The translations under genes and the position numbers were made by a program. DNA of 64,000 nt from Rhodoferax sp. GW822-FHT02A01. GTDB taxonomy: Bacteria > Pseudomonadota > Gammaproteobacteria > Burkholderiales > Burkholderiaceae_C. The first letter of the stretch is position 1. Each line of letters begins with the position of its first letter. The DNA lies in NCBI RefSeq assembly GCF_038784515.1, contig NZ_CP152376.1, positions 2,604,001-2,668,000 on the forward strand. Reading direction: 5' to 3'. Below are positions 9,055-18,171 of this stretch, piece by piece. The notes under the pieces are model-generated. The model was not told where the DNA came from. It saw only the letters and a list, made by a program, of their open reading frames with translations, and searched no databases.

Positions 9055-10224
9055 ATGACACACACGCTCCAACTTCCCCAGGCCGACGGCAGTCTCAAGC
9101 CCTACACGCCCAAGGCGCAGCCCATCGCGCCGGCGCGCGCACTGCCAGCGTTCAACCGCACGGTGTATGCCGCATCCCACGTGGTGATCAACCCGTGTGC
9201 CACGCAGAACCCGTTTGACGATTCACCCGTGGTGGACTGGGACACCACGCTGGCGTTCCGCGACCACCTGTACCGTCTGGGCTTCAAGGTGGCCGAGGCC
9301 ATGGATACCGCGCAGCGCGGCATGGGGGTGGACTGGGCCGTGGCGCGCGAGCTGATCCAGCGCTCCATCCGCCATGCGCGCACCGTGCCCGGTGCCGATC
9401 TGGCCTGCGGCGTCGGCACCGACCAGCTCGCAGCCGGACCCGAGGTGACACTGGAGCAGGTCGAGCGCGCCTACCGCGAGCAGTTCGAGGTGGTGCAGGC
9501 CGAAGGCGGCACCGCCATCCTCATGGCCAGCCGCGCCCTGGCGCGTGCCGCCAGGTCCGCCGATGATTACCACCGCCTGTATGGCCGCCTGCTGCAGGAC
9601 AGCGACAAGCCGGTGATCCTGCACTGGCTGGGTGAGATGTTCGACCCGGCACTCAAGGGCTACTGGGGCAGCAGTGACATCCCCACCGCGCTGGACACGG
9701 TGACCGCACTGATACGTGCCAACGCCTCCAAGGTCGAGGGCATCAAGGTGTCCCTGCTGGAAGCCAAGTGGGAGATCGAGCTGCGCCGTCGTCTGCCCGC
9801 GGGGGTGAAGATGTACACCGGTGACGACTTCAATTACGCCGAACTGATCGCGGGCGACGCGCAGGGTCATTCGCACGGGCTGCTGGGCATCTTCGACCCC
9901 ATCGCGCCGGTGGCAGCCGTGGCCTTGGGCGAGCTGGCAGCAGGCAACACGCAACGCTACCGTGAACTGCTGGACCCCACCGTCGCCCTGTCGCGCGAAA
10001 TCTTTCGCGCGCCCACGCGCCACTACAAGGCCGGCGTGGTGTTCCTGGCCTGGCTCAACGGACATCAGCGCCATTTCTCCATGGCTGCCGGGGCGCAGGC
10101 ATCGCGCGGCATTGCGCATTACGCCCGCGTGTTCGAGCTGGCCGACCAGTGCGGCGTGCTGGCGCAACCCGACCTGGCGCTGGCACGCATGCAACAGCTG
10201 CTGGCAGTACAGTGCGGCCTATGA
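9055..10224 (+). CDS. DUF993 (dihydrodipicolinate-synthase-like) protein
   Basis: 389-aa protein that I recognise as the DUF993 family, distant relatives of the DHDPS/NAL class I aldolases with a TIM-barrel fold. A candidate Schiff-base Lys sits in VEGIKVSLLEAKWE, the place where DHDPS relatives have GIK. The ATG at 9055 is 14 bases after the GMC stop. I know of no firm function for the family. Between two sugar oxidoreductases and a glycerate kinase, a C-C cleaving (aldolase or hydrolase) step on an oxidised sugar is a plausible inference. Confidence 0.78.
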   Translation: MTHTLQLPQADGSLKPYTPKAQPIAPARALPAFNRTVYAASHVVINPCATQNPFDDSPVVDWDTTLAFRDHLYRLGFKVAEAMDTAQRGMGVDWAVARELIQRSIRHARTVPGADLACGVGTDQLAAGPEVTLEQVERAYREQFEVVQAEGGTAILMASRALARAARSADDYHRLYGRLLQDSDKPVILHWLGEMFDPALKGYWGSSDIPTALDTVTALIRANASKVEGIKVSLLEAKWEIELRRRLPAGVKMYTGDDFNYAELIAGDAQGHSHGLLGIFDPIAPVAAVALGELAAGNTQRYRELLDPTVALSREIFRAPTRHYKAGVVFLAWLNGHQRHFSMAAGAQASRGIAHYARVFELADQCGVLAQPDLALARMQQLLAVQCGL

Positions 10225-10535
10225 CACCATCCCTACCCGTTCGCCATATCGTCCTGTTCAAGTTCAACGCCAGCGCCACTGCGGCGGTGATCGCGGAACT
10301 GTCCCAGGCCTTTGCCGCCTTGCCGAAGTTGATCGAGGGCGTCAGCGCCTTTGAGGCCGGCGAGAACAACAGCCCCGAAGGGCTGAACCGTGGTTTCACC
10401 CACGCCTTCGTGCTGACCTTTGTCGATGCCGCGGCACGCGCGCACTATCTCCCGCACCCGCAACACCAGGCCTTTGTGGAGCGCCTCAAGCCGTATCTGG
10501 AGGATGTGCTGGTGATCGACTATGACCTGGGCTGA
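10221..10535 (+). CDS. Dabb-family (stress-responsive A/B barrel) protein
   Basis: Small 104-aa dimeric alpha/beta-barrel protein. Typical Dabb features are the opening VRHIVLFKFN, the central NRGFTHAFVLTF and the closing PYLEDVLVIDYDLG. It starts in an ATGA overlap with the DUF993 gene. Family members can be cyclases or isomerases on polyketide-like substrates or have unknown roles, and small barrels of this type often accompany sugar-catabolic operons. Function here is unknown. Confidence 0.85.
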   Translation: MTPSLPVRHIVLFKFNASATAAVIAELSQAFAALPKLIEGVSAFEAGENNSPEGLNRGFTHAFVLTFVDAAARAHYLPHPQHQAFVERLKPYLEDVLVIDYDLG

Positions 10536-11802
10536 GATGGCGCCGCACGATGTGCTCATGCAGCTCTACCGAGCCGCGCTGGATGCGGCCGATCCGCTGC
10601 AGGTGATTCCGCCGCTTCTGCCGCCGCCGCCCTTGGGGCGCACGGTGGTGGTGGGCGTGGGCAAGGCCGCCGCTGCCATGGCACAGGCCGTGGAGGCGCA
10701 CTGGCAAGGGCCCGTGAGCGGTGTGGTGGTGGTGCCCGAAGGTGCTACGCGCCCGCTGCGCAACATCCGCGTGTTGACAGGCAGCCACCCGGTACCGGAT
10801 GCGAGCAGCGTGCGCGGCGGTGATGCGCTGCTGCAGGCCGTCAGCGGTTTGCATAGCGACGACCTGGTCATTGCCCTGGTGTCCGGCGGTGGCTCTGCGC
10901 TGTGCGCCAAACCTGCGGATGGGCTCACGCTGGAAGACAAGCAAAGCATCACCAAGGCGTTGCTGCTGCGCGGGGCGTCCATCTCCGAAATCAATACCGT
11001 GCGCCGGCATCTGTCGGCCATCAAGGGCGGGCGCCTGGCCGCCGCGGCTTATCCGGCGCGCGTGGTCACCCTGCTGATTTCCGACATCCCCGGCGACGAG
11101 CCCACGCTCATCGCATCCGGGCCGACCCTGCCGGACGCCAGCACCTGCGCCGATGCCCTGGCCGTGCTGCAGCGCTATGGCATCACCCATCTCCCGGCGG
11201 TGCTGGAGTCGCTGCAGGCAGGGCGTTGGGAGTCGGTCAAGCCGGGTGACGCGCGGCTTGCTGCCAACACCCACGCGGTGGTTGCCAGTGCCTGGGACGG
11301 CATGCAGGCAGCAAGCCGCAAGGCGGCCAGTCTGGGGCTGGCGTGTCACATCCTCTCCGACGCCATGGAAGGCGAGGCCCGGGATCTGGCCAAGGCCCAT
11401 GCGGCGATTGCCCTGAGCGTGGCGCAGCACGATGTTCCCTTCAAGGCGCCTTGTGTACTGATCTCCGGCGGCGAAGCCACCGTGACCGTGCGCGGCAAGG
11501 GCCGTGGCGGTCGCAACACCGAATTCGCTCTGGCCATGGCCCTGGCCCTGAAAGACCAGAAGGGCGTGCAGCGCATCCTCGCCCTCTCCGCCGGCACCGA
11601 TGGGCTGGACGGCAAGGCCGATGCCGCGGGCGCCTGGATCAACGACCAGACCCTGGCGCTGGGCGCGCAGCGCGGCCTCTCGGCCCTGCAGTGCCTGGAC
11701 GGCAACGACAGCGCCAGCTTTCTCGATGCTGCTGGCACGCTGGTTCATACCGGGCCGACCTTCACCAACATCAATGACTTCAGAGCCGTTCTGATCCTCT
11801 GA
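10522..11802 (+). CDS. Glycerate kinase, MOFRL family (GckA/TtuD type)
   Basis: Glycerate 2-kinase, feeding glycerate into glycolysis as 2-phosphoglycerate; 426 aa, normal length. Conserved segments include VVVGVGKAAAAMAQ, the phosphate-binding VSGGGSAL, the DIPGDEP loop and the C-terminal MOFRL domain with GGEATVTVRGKGRGGRNTEFAL. The ATG at 10522 overlaps the Dabb gene by 14 bases; a second ATG at 10537 would give a protein five residues shorter. Older annotations call this family hydroxypyruvate reductase. It is the clearest hint that the operon's substrate is broken down to a C3 acid. Confidence 0.92.
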   Translation: MTWAEMAPHDVLMQLYRAALDAADPLQVIPPLLPPPPLGRTVVVGVGKAAAAMAQAVEAHWQGPVSGVVVVPEGATRPLRNIRVLTGSHPVPDASSVRGGDALLQAVSGLHSDDLVIALVSGGGSALCAKPADGLTLEDKQSITKALLLRGASISEINTVRRHLSAIKGGRLAAAAYPARVVTLLISDIPGDEPTLIASGPTLPDASTCADALAVLQRYGITHLPAVLESLQAGRWESVKPGDARLAANTHAVVASAWDGMQAASRKAASLGLACHILSDAMEGEARDLAKAHAAIALSVAQHDVPFKAPCVLISGGEATVTVRGKGRGGRNTEFALAMALALKDQKGVQRILALSAGTDGLDGKADAAGAWINDQTLALGAQRGLSALQCLDGNDSASFLDAAGTLVHTGPTFTNINDFRAVLIL

Positions 11803-11814
11803 GACACACACCCC

Positions 11815-12315
11815 ATGGACATACCCACCGACGCGCCGCGTGATCTGGCGATCATTGCCCGGCAGGAAGCGCTGCTGCAGTTTGAAACCTTTGACAACAC
11901 GGTTGCGTGGAACCTGGGCAACGCCCTCAAGGCGCATTGCGAGTCGCAGAGTCTGGCGGTGACCATAGAGATACGCCTGGCCCGCGACACTGTCTTCTTC
12001 TACGCCATGCCGGGCACCTCACCCAACAACACGGACTGGGCCCGCCGCAAACGCAACACCACTGAACTGCAGCAGCGCAGTTCGTATGCCGTGGGGCTGG
12101 CGCTGCAGGACGGGGAGACCCTGCAAACACAGTCGGGCCTACCCCTGCGCGACTATGCCCACCACGGTGGCAGCTTTCCGGTGCGGGTGCGGGGCGTGGG
12201 CTATCTGGGGACGGTAACCATCTCCGGCCTGCCGCAGCGTGACGACCACCGCGTGGTGGTGCAGGTGCTGGCCGACATGTTGGGCGTCTCCATTGAGGGC
12301 CTTGTGCTGCCCTGA
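11815..12315 (+). CDS. UPF0303 / heme-degrading-domain (HbpS-like) protein
   Basis: 166-aa protein of the UPF0303 (YBR137W-like) family with the HbpS/GlcG-type alpha-beta fold. The family pattern is visible in FDNTVAWNLGNAL, the central RRKRNTT and the C-terminal GTVTISGLPQRDDH. It is the last gene of the operon, 12 bases after the glycerate kinase. GlcG-like proteins are commonly found next to hydroxy-acid and diol catabolic genes, but their role is poorly understood. The 'heme-degrading' label is a domain name and is not evidence of activity here. Confidence 0.82.
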   Translation: MDIPTDAPRDLAIIARQEALLQFETFDNTVAWNLGNALKAHCESQSLAVTIEIRLARDTVFFYAMPGTSPNNTDWARRKRNTTELQQRSSYAVGLALQDGETLQTQSGLPLRDYAHHGGSFPVRVRGVGYLGTVTISGLPQRDDHRVVVQVLADMLGVSIEGLVLP

Positions 12316-12644
12316 AGAACATCCTTGCACACGGGGTGAAAGGCAACGCAGTGCCGACGAGGCCTGCATGCATGAATAGTTCTTCACGAACACGCACTTG
12401 TAAAACCTTCCAGATACTTTGAGACAGGAAGTGAGAAAATCAAAATAATTGTGCGCAGACATTCATAGCGTCACAGGCTCCTCGCGTCAGTCACAGAAAG
12501 TTGGAGGTGGTTGGCAAATTGCATGAAGTTCTGCAATGCGGGGATTGGGGGCGGTGTATCGATTGTCACCATTTGCGACGTTGAAGATGTTGGATTTTCT
12601 TCCCCGCAAAGGGCGCACGTTCAATCAGAGGAGGTAGGTCAGGC
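12316..12644. promoter_or_regulatory. 329-bp AT-richer intergenic region
   Basis: Non-coding gap between the sugar operon and the next gene, clearly AT-richer than its left flank, especially 12400-12460. A possible sigma70-type pair is TTGAGA (12419-12424) and AAAATA 17 bases later. A strong ribosome site, GAGGAGG at 12628-12634, serves the gene at 12645. I see no convincing terminator hairpin for the upstream operon. Confidence 0.35.
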
Positions 12645-13598
12645 ATGCCCCGCACACCAGAATCCAAAGAATCTCATGGCACTTCGGAATATGTGTCGCG
12701 TCGCCGTATGGCGCTTGCGATCGGAGCGATTGCGTGGGGACTTTGCTGCCCGCGAATGGGCAATGCCACTGAGTTACCAACTATCAACTGGATGGTGCAG
12801 GATATCGCACCCATATGGATGCTGGATAACGGCAGACCAACCACGGGGACAATGGATGCCATTATTCAAATGTTGATGGATGAGTGGCCCGATGCCAAAC
12901 ACGAATTCACGGTTGTCAGCACACCACGTGCGCTGTCCAATTTAAGTAATGGCGTAGAAAGCTGCCTGGCAGGCAGTGTGAACACTCCGGAGCGGGCGAA
13001 ATTTTCATACCACTCCCCTGCGTTTCTGGTGGCTCCGCCACAACTGATTGCCCGTCCCCAAATCATTGCCAAGCTTGCAAAAAACTCCAACGGAGAGATC
13101 CTGCCTGCGACGCTGTTCGATAGAGCTGACATGAAGGGCTTAATCGAGCAAAAACGCAGCTATGGTCCTGTGTTGGATGCATTGTTAAGTCGACGCAGTC
13201 CAAACTCAGGCATCCACGAAGTCCTTAGAGCAGACGCTGGTTCCAACTTGCTCAAGATGGTTGCATTGGGACGTGGAGACTACTTTCTGGAATATGACAC
13301 GATCTTTGCGTACCAGTTAAATCGAAATCCGGAATTGCGTAGCGCCGGTTTCATCACTGCACCGGTGGCCGGAAATGCCATGGTGAAGTTCGGCTTTTCC
13401 TGCCCCAAGACAGAGTGGGGGAGGCGAACCATCAAGAGGATAGATGCATTGATGATCAAGTTTGCCGCCCTACCGGAATTCCAGGCCATTCAATGGAAAT
13501 GGCAAACGCCAAGTGCGGCCATACGTTACAGAAAAATTCAAGAGGAATTTTTCCGTCAGCGGTCCAAACTCTCTGATCCGAGCCAATTCGACGATTAG
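12645..13598 (+). CDS. Periplasmic substrate-binding-like protein (ABC amino-acid-type fold)
   Basis: 317-aa protein resembling the TIGR02285-type solute-binding family: a secretion signal, then a PBP-II-like body (INWMVQDIAPIWMLDNG near the mature start). The N-terminus has SRRRMALAIGAIAWGLCC, an Arg-rich hydrophobic stretch that could be a Tat or Sec signal, with cleavage perhaps near GNA. GAGGAGG precedes the ATG by 10 bases. It has no permease or ATPase beside it. Codons are clearly AT-richer than in the flanking genes, suggesting later acquisition. It ends 3 bases before the convergent ABC gene. Function unknown; an orphan sensor or binding protein is possible. Confidence 0.75.
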   Translation: MPRTPESKESHGTSEYVSRRRMALAIGAIAWGLCCPRMGNATELPTINWMVQDIAPIWMLDNGRPTTGTMDAIIQMLMDEWPDAKHEFTVVSTPRALSNLSNGVESCLAGSVNTPERAKFSYHSPAFLVAPPQLIARPQIIAKLAKNSNGEILPATLFDRADMKGLIEQKRSYGPVLDALLSRRSPNSGIHEVLRADAGSNLLKMVALGRGDYFLEYDTIFAYQLNRNPELRSAGFITAPVAGNAMVKFGFSCPKTEWGRRTIKRIDALMIKFAALPEFQAIQWKWQTPSAAIRYRKIQEEFFRQRSKLSDPSQFDD

Positions 13599-13601
13599 CC
13601 A

Positions 13602-14280
13602 TTATTCGATGACCATGCCATCCACCACCTGGATGGTCTTGTCACAGCGCCGGGCCAGGTCCGGGTTGTGGGTGACGAAGAGGATGGTGGTGCCTTGCTC
13701 CTGGTTGACCTTTCTCAGCAGCGAGAAGACCGCGTCGGCGCTCTTGGTGTCCAGGTTGCCGGTGGGCTCGTCGGCCAATAGCACAGCCGGGTTCATGGCC
13801 AGGGCGCGCGCGATGGCCACGCGTTGCTGCTGGCCGCCGCTCATGTTGCCGGCCATGTTGTCCTTCCACTGCGTCAGGCCCACGCTGTCGATCAGCTGCA
13901 GCGCCCGCTCGCGCATCTGCGGATTGGGGAAACCGGCCGCGCCCAGCATGGGAATCATCACGTTCTCCAGCGCAGTAAAGGCGGTGATCAGATGGTGGTA
14001 CTGGAACACGAAGCCAATGGTGTGGCCACGCAGCCGCGTGAGCGAGCTGTCGTTGAGCACCGTGGTTTCTTCACCGCTGATCTGCAGGCTGCCGGAGCTT
14101 GGCCGGTCCAGCAGGCCCACGATGTTGAGCAAGGTGCTTTTGCCGGAACCCGACGGCCCCACCACGGCGCAGAACTCACCGCGCTGCAGCTTCAGGTCAA
14201 TGCCATGCAACACTTCGGTCTCAAAAGGCGTGCCCTGGTTGAAGGCCTTGCGTACCCCCTGCAGATGGACAACGGTTTCT

Positions 14281-14288
<8 letters not shown>
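13602..14288 (-). CDS. ABC exporter ATP-binding protein (LolD/MacB type)
   Basis: 228-aa ATPase of a LolCDE/MacB-like system. Walker A is GPSGSGKST, the signature is MSGGQQQR, and Walker B is [12 protein letters not shown] with the LolD/MacB-typical TGNLD. The chosen GTG start at 14288 ([12 protein letters not shown]) overlaps the permease end by 8 bases, fitting translational coupling; a longer reading into the permease frame looks artificial. It is last in the minus-strand order adaptor-permease-ATPase. Confidence 0.9.
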
Positions 14289-15522
<1,234 letters not shown>

Positions 15523-15530
15523 ACCGGCTC

Positions 15531-16754
15531 CTAATGCACTGTGGCGGCGACGCGCACCCGGTCCCCGGGTTTCACGCTGGGCGATCCCGATACCAGGAGA
15601 TCACCCTCCTGCACGCCCTGCAGCGCCTCCAGCATGCTGCCACTGCGCAGACCGATCTGCACCAGCACCTTGGCGGCGCGCCCGTCCTGCACGCGCAATA
15701 CCCAGGGTGCAGCGCTCTCTGCGTCCCGCACCGTAGAGGCGGGCAGCATCAATGCACGGGGGCGGCGTGCCACTTCGATATCGACCGAGACTGTCATGTC
15801 CTGGCGTAGCACCTCGGGCGGCTGTGGCACATCGAGCTTGACGTCCACCGCACCGGTCTGGGCATTCACGCCAGGGTTGATATACACCAGCTGCGCTTCA
15901 AATTTCTGCTGCGGATACGCATCGGCCGACACCACGGCCTTCTGGCCCAAGCGGATCAGATGCAGGTTCTTTTCGTCGATGGCCACCACGACCTGGGTCT
16001 TGCCTTTGGGGGACAGTGTCATCAGCACCTTGCCGGGTTGCACCACGTCACCCACTTCCACGCTGCGTCCGATCAAGGTGCCGTCCAGCGGCGACCGCAC
16101 CAACGCGTACTTGGCGCGTGCGTGCGCGGCATCGGCCGCAGCGCGCGCCTCTTCCACCGCACTCAGGGCCAGTGCGTAATCGCTGCCGGACTTGCCGGTG
16201 GTCTCCAACTGCTTTTGCGCGGAGTGAAACTGTGCATCGGCCAGCTCCGCCGCCTTGCGGGAGTCGTCCAGCGCCGCCTGACCTATGAAACCTTGCTTGA
16301 ACAAGTCCTGGTTGCGCCTGTAGCTGGCGTTGGCGTTGTCCAGGCTGGACTGCGCCTGGCGCAAGGCCTGCTCCGCCACAGGTGCCTGTACCTCCTGCAA
16401 TTGGCGCAGTTTGCCCTGTGCCTGGATGACAGCCAGATCGGCCTGGCGTTCGGTGGCCTGCAGTTCGGAGTTGGCAAGGGCTATAAGCAACGTTCCTGCC
16501 GTGACGCTGTCCCCTTCGTTGACGGGGACACGCGTCACCGTTGCGGTGATCTGGGAGCCAATGTCCACGCGGTGCGGGCTTTCCACATGGCCGCTGGCAA
16601 CCACCGACTGGACAAAGTCGTGTCGCACCACGGTTTCCACATTCACCTTGGGGCCCAGCCACCAAGTGACGGCAAAGTAGACGACTGCCAGCAAGGCAAG
16701 GGCCGCAGCAATATGCCGCCAGCGCAGTTTCGATGGAAAGGAGATCTTGGTCAT
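15531..16754 (-). CDS. Periplasmic adaptor (membrane fusion) protein, MacA/HlyD type
   Basis: 407-aa adaptor linking the inner-membrane exporter to an outer-membrane channel. An N-terminal anchor (HIAAALALLAVVYFAVTWWLG) is followed by the biotinyl-lipoyl half motif (VPVNEGDSVTAGTLL), a long alpha-helical hairpin (about residues 95-200, rich in Ala/Gln heptads), the second lipoyl half (SPLDGTLIGRSVEVGDVV) and beta-barrel domains. The ATG at 16754 is preferred over an in-frame TTG at 16790. With the next two genes it forms a MacAB-like unit without its own outer-membrane factor. Confidence 0.9.
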   Translation of the reverse strand: MTKISFPSKLRWRHIAAALALLAVVYFAVTWWLGPKVNVETVVRHDFVQSVVASGHVESPHRVDIGSQITATVTRVPVNEGDSVTAGTLLIALANSELQATERQADLAVIQAQGKLRQLQEVQAPVAEQALRQAQSSLDNANASYRRNQDLFKQGFIGQAALDDSRKAAELADAQFHSAQKQLETTGKSGSDYALALSAVEEARAAADAAHARAKYALVRSPLDGTLIGRSVEVGDVVQPGKVLMTLSPKGKTQVVVAIDEKNLHLIRLGQKAVVSADAYPQQKFEAQLVYINPGVNAQTGAVDVKLDVPQPPEVLRQDMTVSVDIEVARRPRALMLPASTVRDAESAAPWVLRVQDGRAAKVLVQIGLRSGSMLEALQGVQEGDLLVSGSPSVKPGDRVRVAATVH

Positions 16755-16925
16755 GGATGTGGGAAGCGAAGCCGGCAGCGCGGCGCGCAACTACCTGTCG
16801 TGCAGCAATGGTGACGCCTTGGTCGCCATCGCTCCTTGACTTGGGACAAGAAAAGCCGCCGCGCAACTTGTCTTTACCCAGGGTGCGCCGCCAGGACCTG
16901 GCTGGCTGCAAGTCAATAATGGGCG

Positions 16926-18161
16926 ATGTCTGCCACCGCTTTCAGTGAATCGCTGCGCCTGCTGCGCACCCGGCGCTTCGGTACCTTCTGGTGCGCTTCG
17001 CTGCTTTCCAACATCGGCACCTGGGCGCAACAGGTGGCCCAGCCCTGGCTGCTGCTCAGCCTGGGCGCTTCGCCCATGCTGCTGGGGCTGGATGCATTCG
17101 CGCTGGCGGCCCCCGTCTTCGTACTGACACTGGTGGGTGGCGCGCTGGCCGATACGGCGGATAGGCGCATGACGATTCTGCGCTTCCAGTCGGTGCAGAT
17201 GCTGTGCCCGGTGGCCATTGTGTTGCTGCTGTATTTCCATGCGGTGCAGCCCTGGATGGTGATTGGCCTGTCGCTGGTGGTCGGCGTGACCGACGGCTTG
17301 TCCATGCCGTCTTTCCAGTCGATCGTTCCCAGCATCGTGGAGAAGCGCCAAATCGCCACCGGCATTGCGCTCAACTCCACCCAGTTCAACCTGTCACGCA
17401 TCGCAGGGCCGGCAATTGCGGGGGTGCTGATGGGCAGCATGGGGGCAGCGGGTGCCTTCAGCGTCAGCGCCGCGTCGTACCTGCCTTTCATCCTGGTGGC
17501 GTTGTGGGTGCTGCCGCCTGCTAACAATGGGGCCAACGCTTCTTCTGGTTTTGCCTGGCTGCGCATGGTGGGCAATGTGCGCGCCGTCCTGGCCCAGCCG
17601 CTGTTGCGCTCAGCGCTGGCGACCGTGCTGGTTTCGGCGGTGCTGTGCGCGCCGATTGTGGTGTTCTGTCCGGTGCTGGTGCAGCAGGCCATGCATGGGG
17701 ATGTGAGCCACTTCAGCATGGCGGTCGGGGCCTTTGGTGTAGGCGGTTTGCTGGGCGCCATCGCACTGCTGGGGCTGGACGCCCAGCGCGACCGGCGCGC
17801 CATCAGCACCGGCTTTGCCATTGCTTACGGCCTGGTGGTCATGCTGGCTTCGCAATGCACGTCACCCTGGGAGTTGGCGCTGCTGTTCGCCTGCGCGGGC
17901 TTTGCCATGACGCTTAGCAACACATCCGCCAACACCTTGCTGCAGTCCGCCGCGCAGGCGGAAGTGCGTGGCCAGAGTGTCAGCCTGTTCATGCTGGTCA
18001 TGCGCGGCGGCATGGCCTTGGGTGGATTGCTCACCGGGCTGTCCGTCAGCCTGCTCGGCGTGCGTCAGGCCCTGTTTGCCAACGGCGCATTGGCCATTGG
18101 TTTGCAATTGCTGATCTGGCTGTTCTGGTCGCGCTCAGCCGGAGCCAGAGCGCGCTCCTGA
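16926..18161 (+). CDS. MFS transporter (EntS/DUF894-like)
   Basis: 411-aa major-facilitator exporter with about 12 hydrophobic segments. It opens SLRLLRTRRFGTFWCASLLSNIGTW, as EntS-like permeases do, and has the loop motif GALADTADRRM between segments 2 and 3. It is divergent from the adaptor gene, with 171 bases between them that may hold both promoters. Related proteins export siderophores or drugs; nothing nearby identifies the substrate. Confidence 0.88.
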   Translation: MSATAFSESLRLLRTRRFGTFWCASLLSNIGTWAQQVAQPWLLLSLGASPMLLGLDAFALAAPVFVLTLVGGALADTADRRMTILRFQSVQMLCPVAIVLLLYFHAVQPWMVIGLSLVVGVTDGLSMPSFQSIVPSIVEKRQIATGIALNSTQFNLSRIAGPAIAGVLMGSMGAAGAFSVSAASYLPFILVALWVLPPANNGANASSGFAWLRMVGNVRAVLAQPLLRSALATVLVSAVLCAPIVVFCPVLVQQAMHGDVSHFSMAVGAFGVGGLLGAIALLGLDAQRDRRAISTGFAIAYGLVVMLASQCTSPWELALLFACAGFAMTLSNTSANTLLQSAAQAEVRGQSVSLFMLVMRGGMALGGLLTGLSVSLLGVRQALFANGALAIGLQLLIWLFWSRSAGARARS

Positions 18162-18171
18162 TCCTGGTGTA

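Noticed and set aside
7337-9061. Very long open frame antisense to the second GMC gene (about 570 codons)
   Set aside because: A product of GC-rich codon bias: no domain, His/Gln/Gly-rich translation, and the plus strand encodes an obvious GMC enzyme. Similar long antisense frames at 971-2308, 5476-6741 and 4041-5162 are rejected for the same reason.
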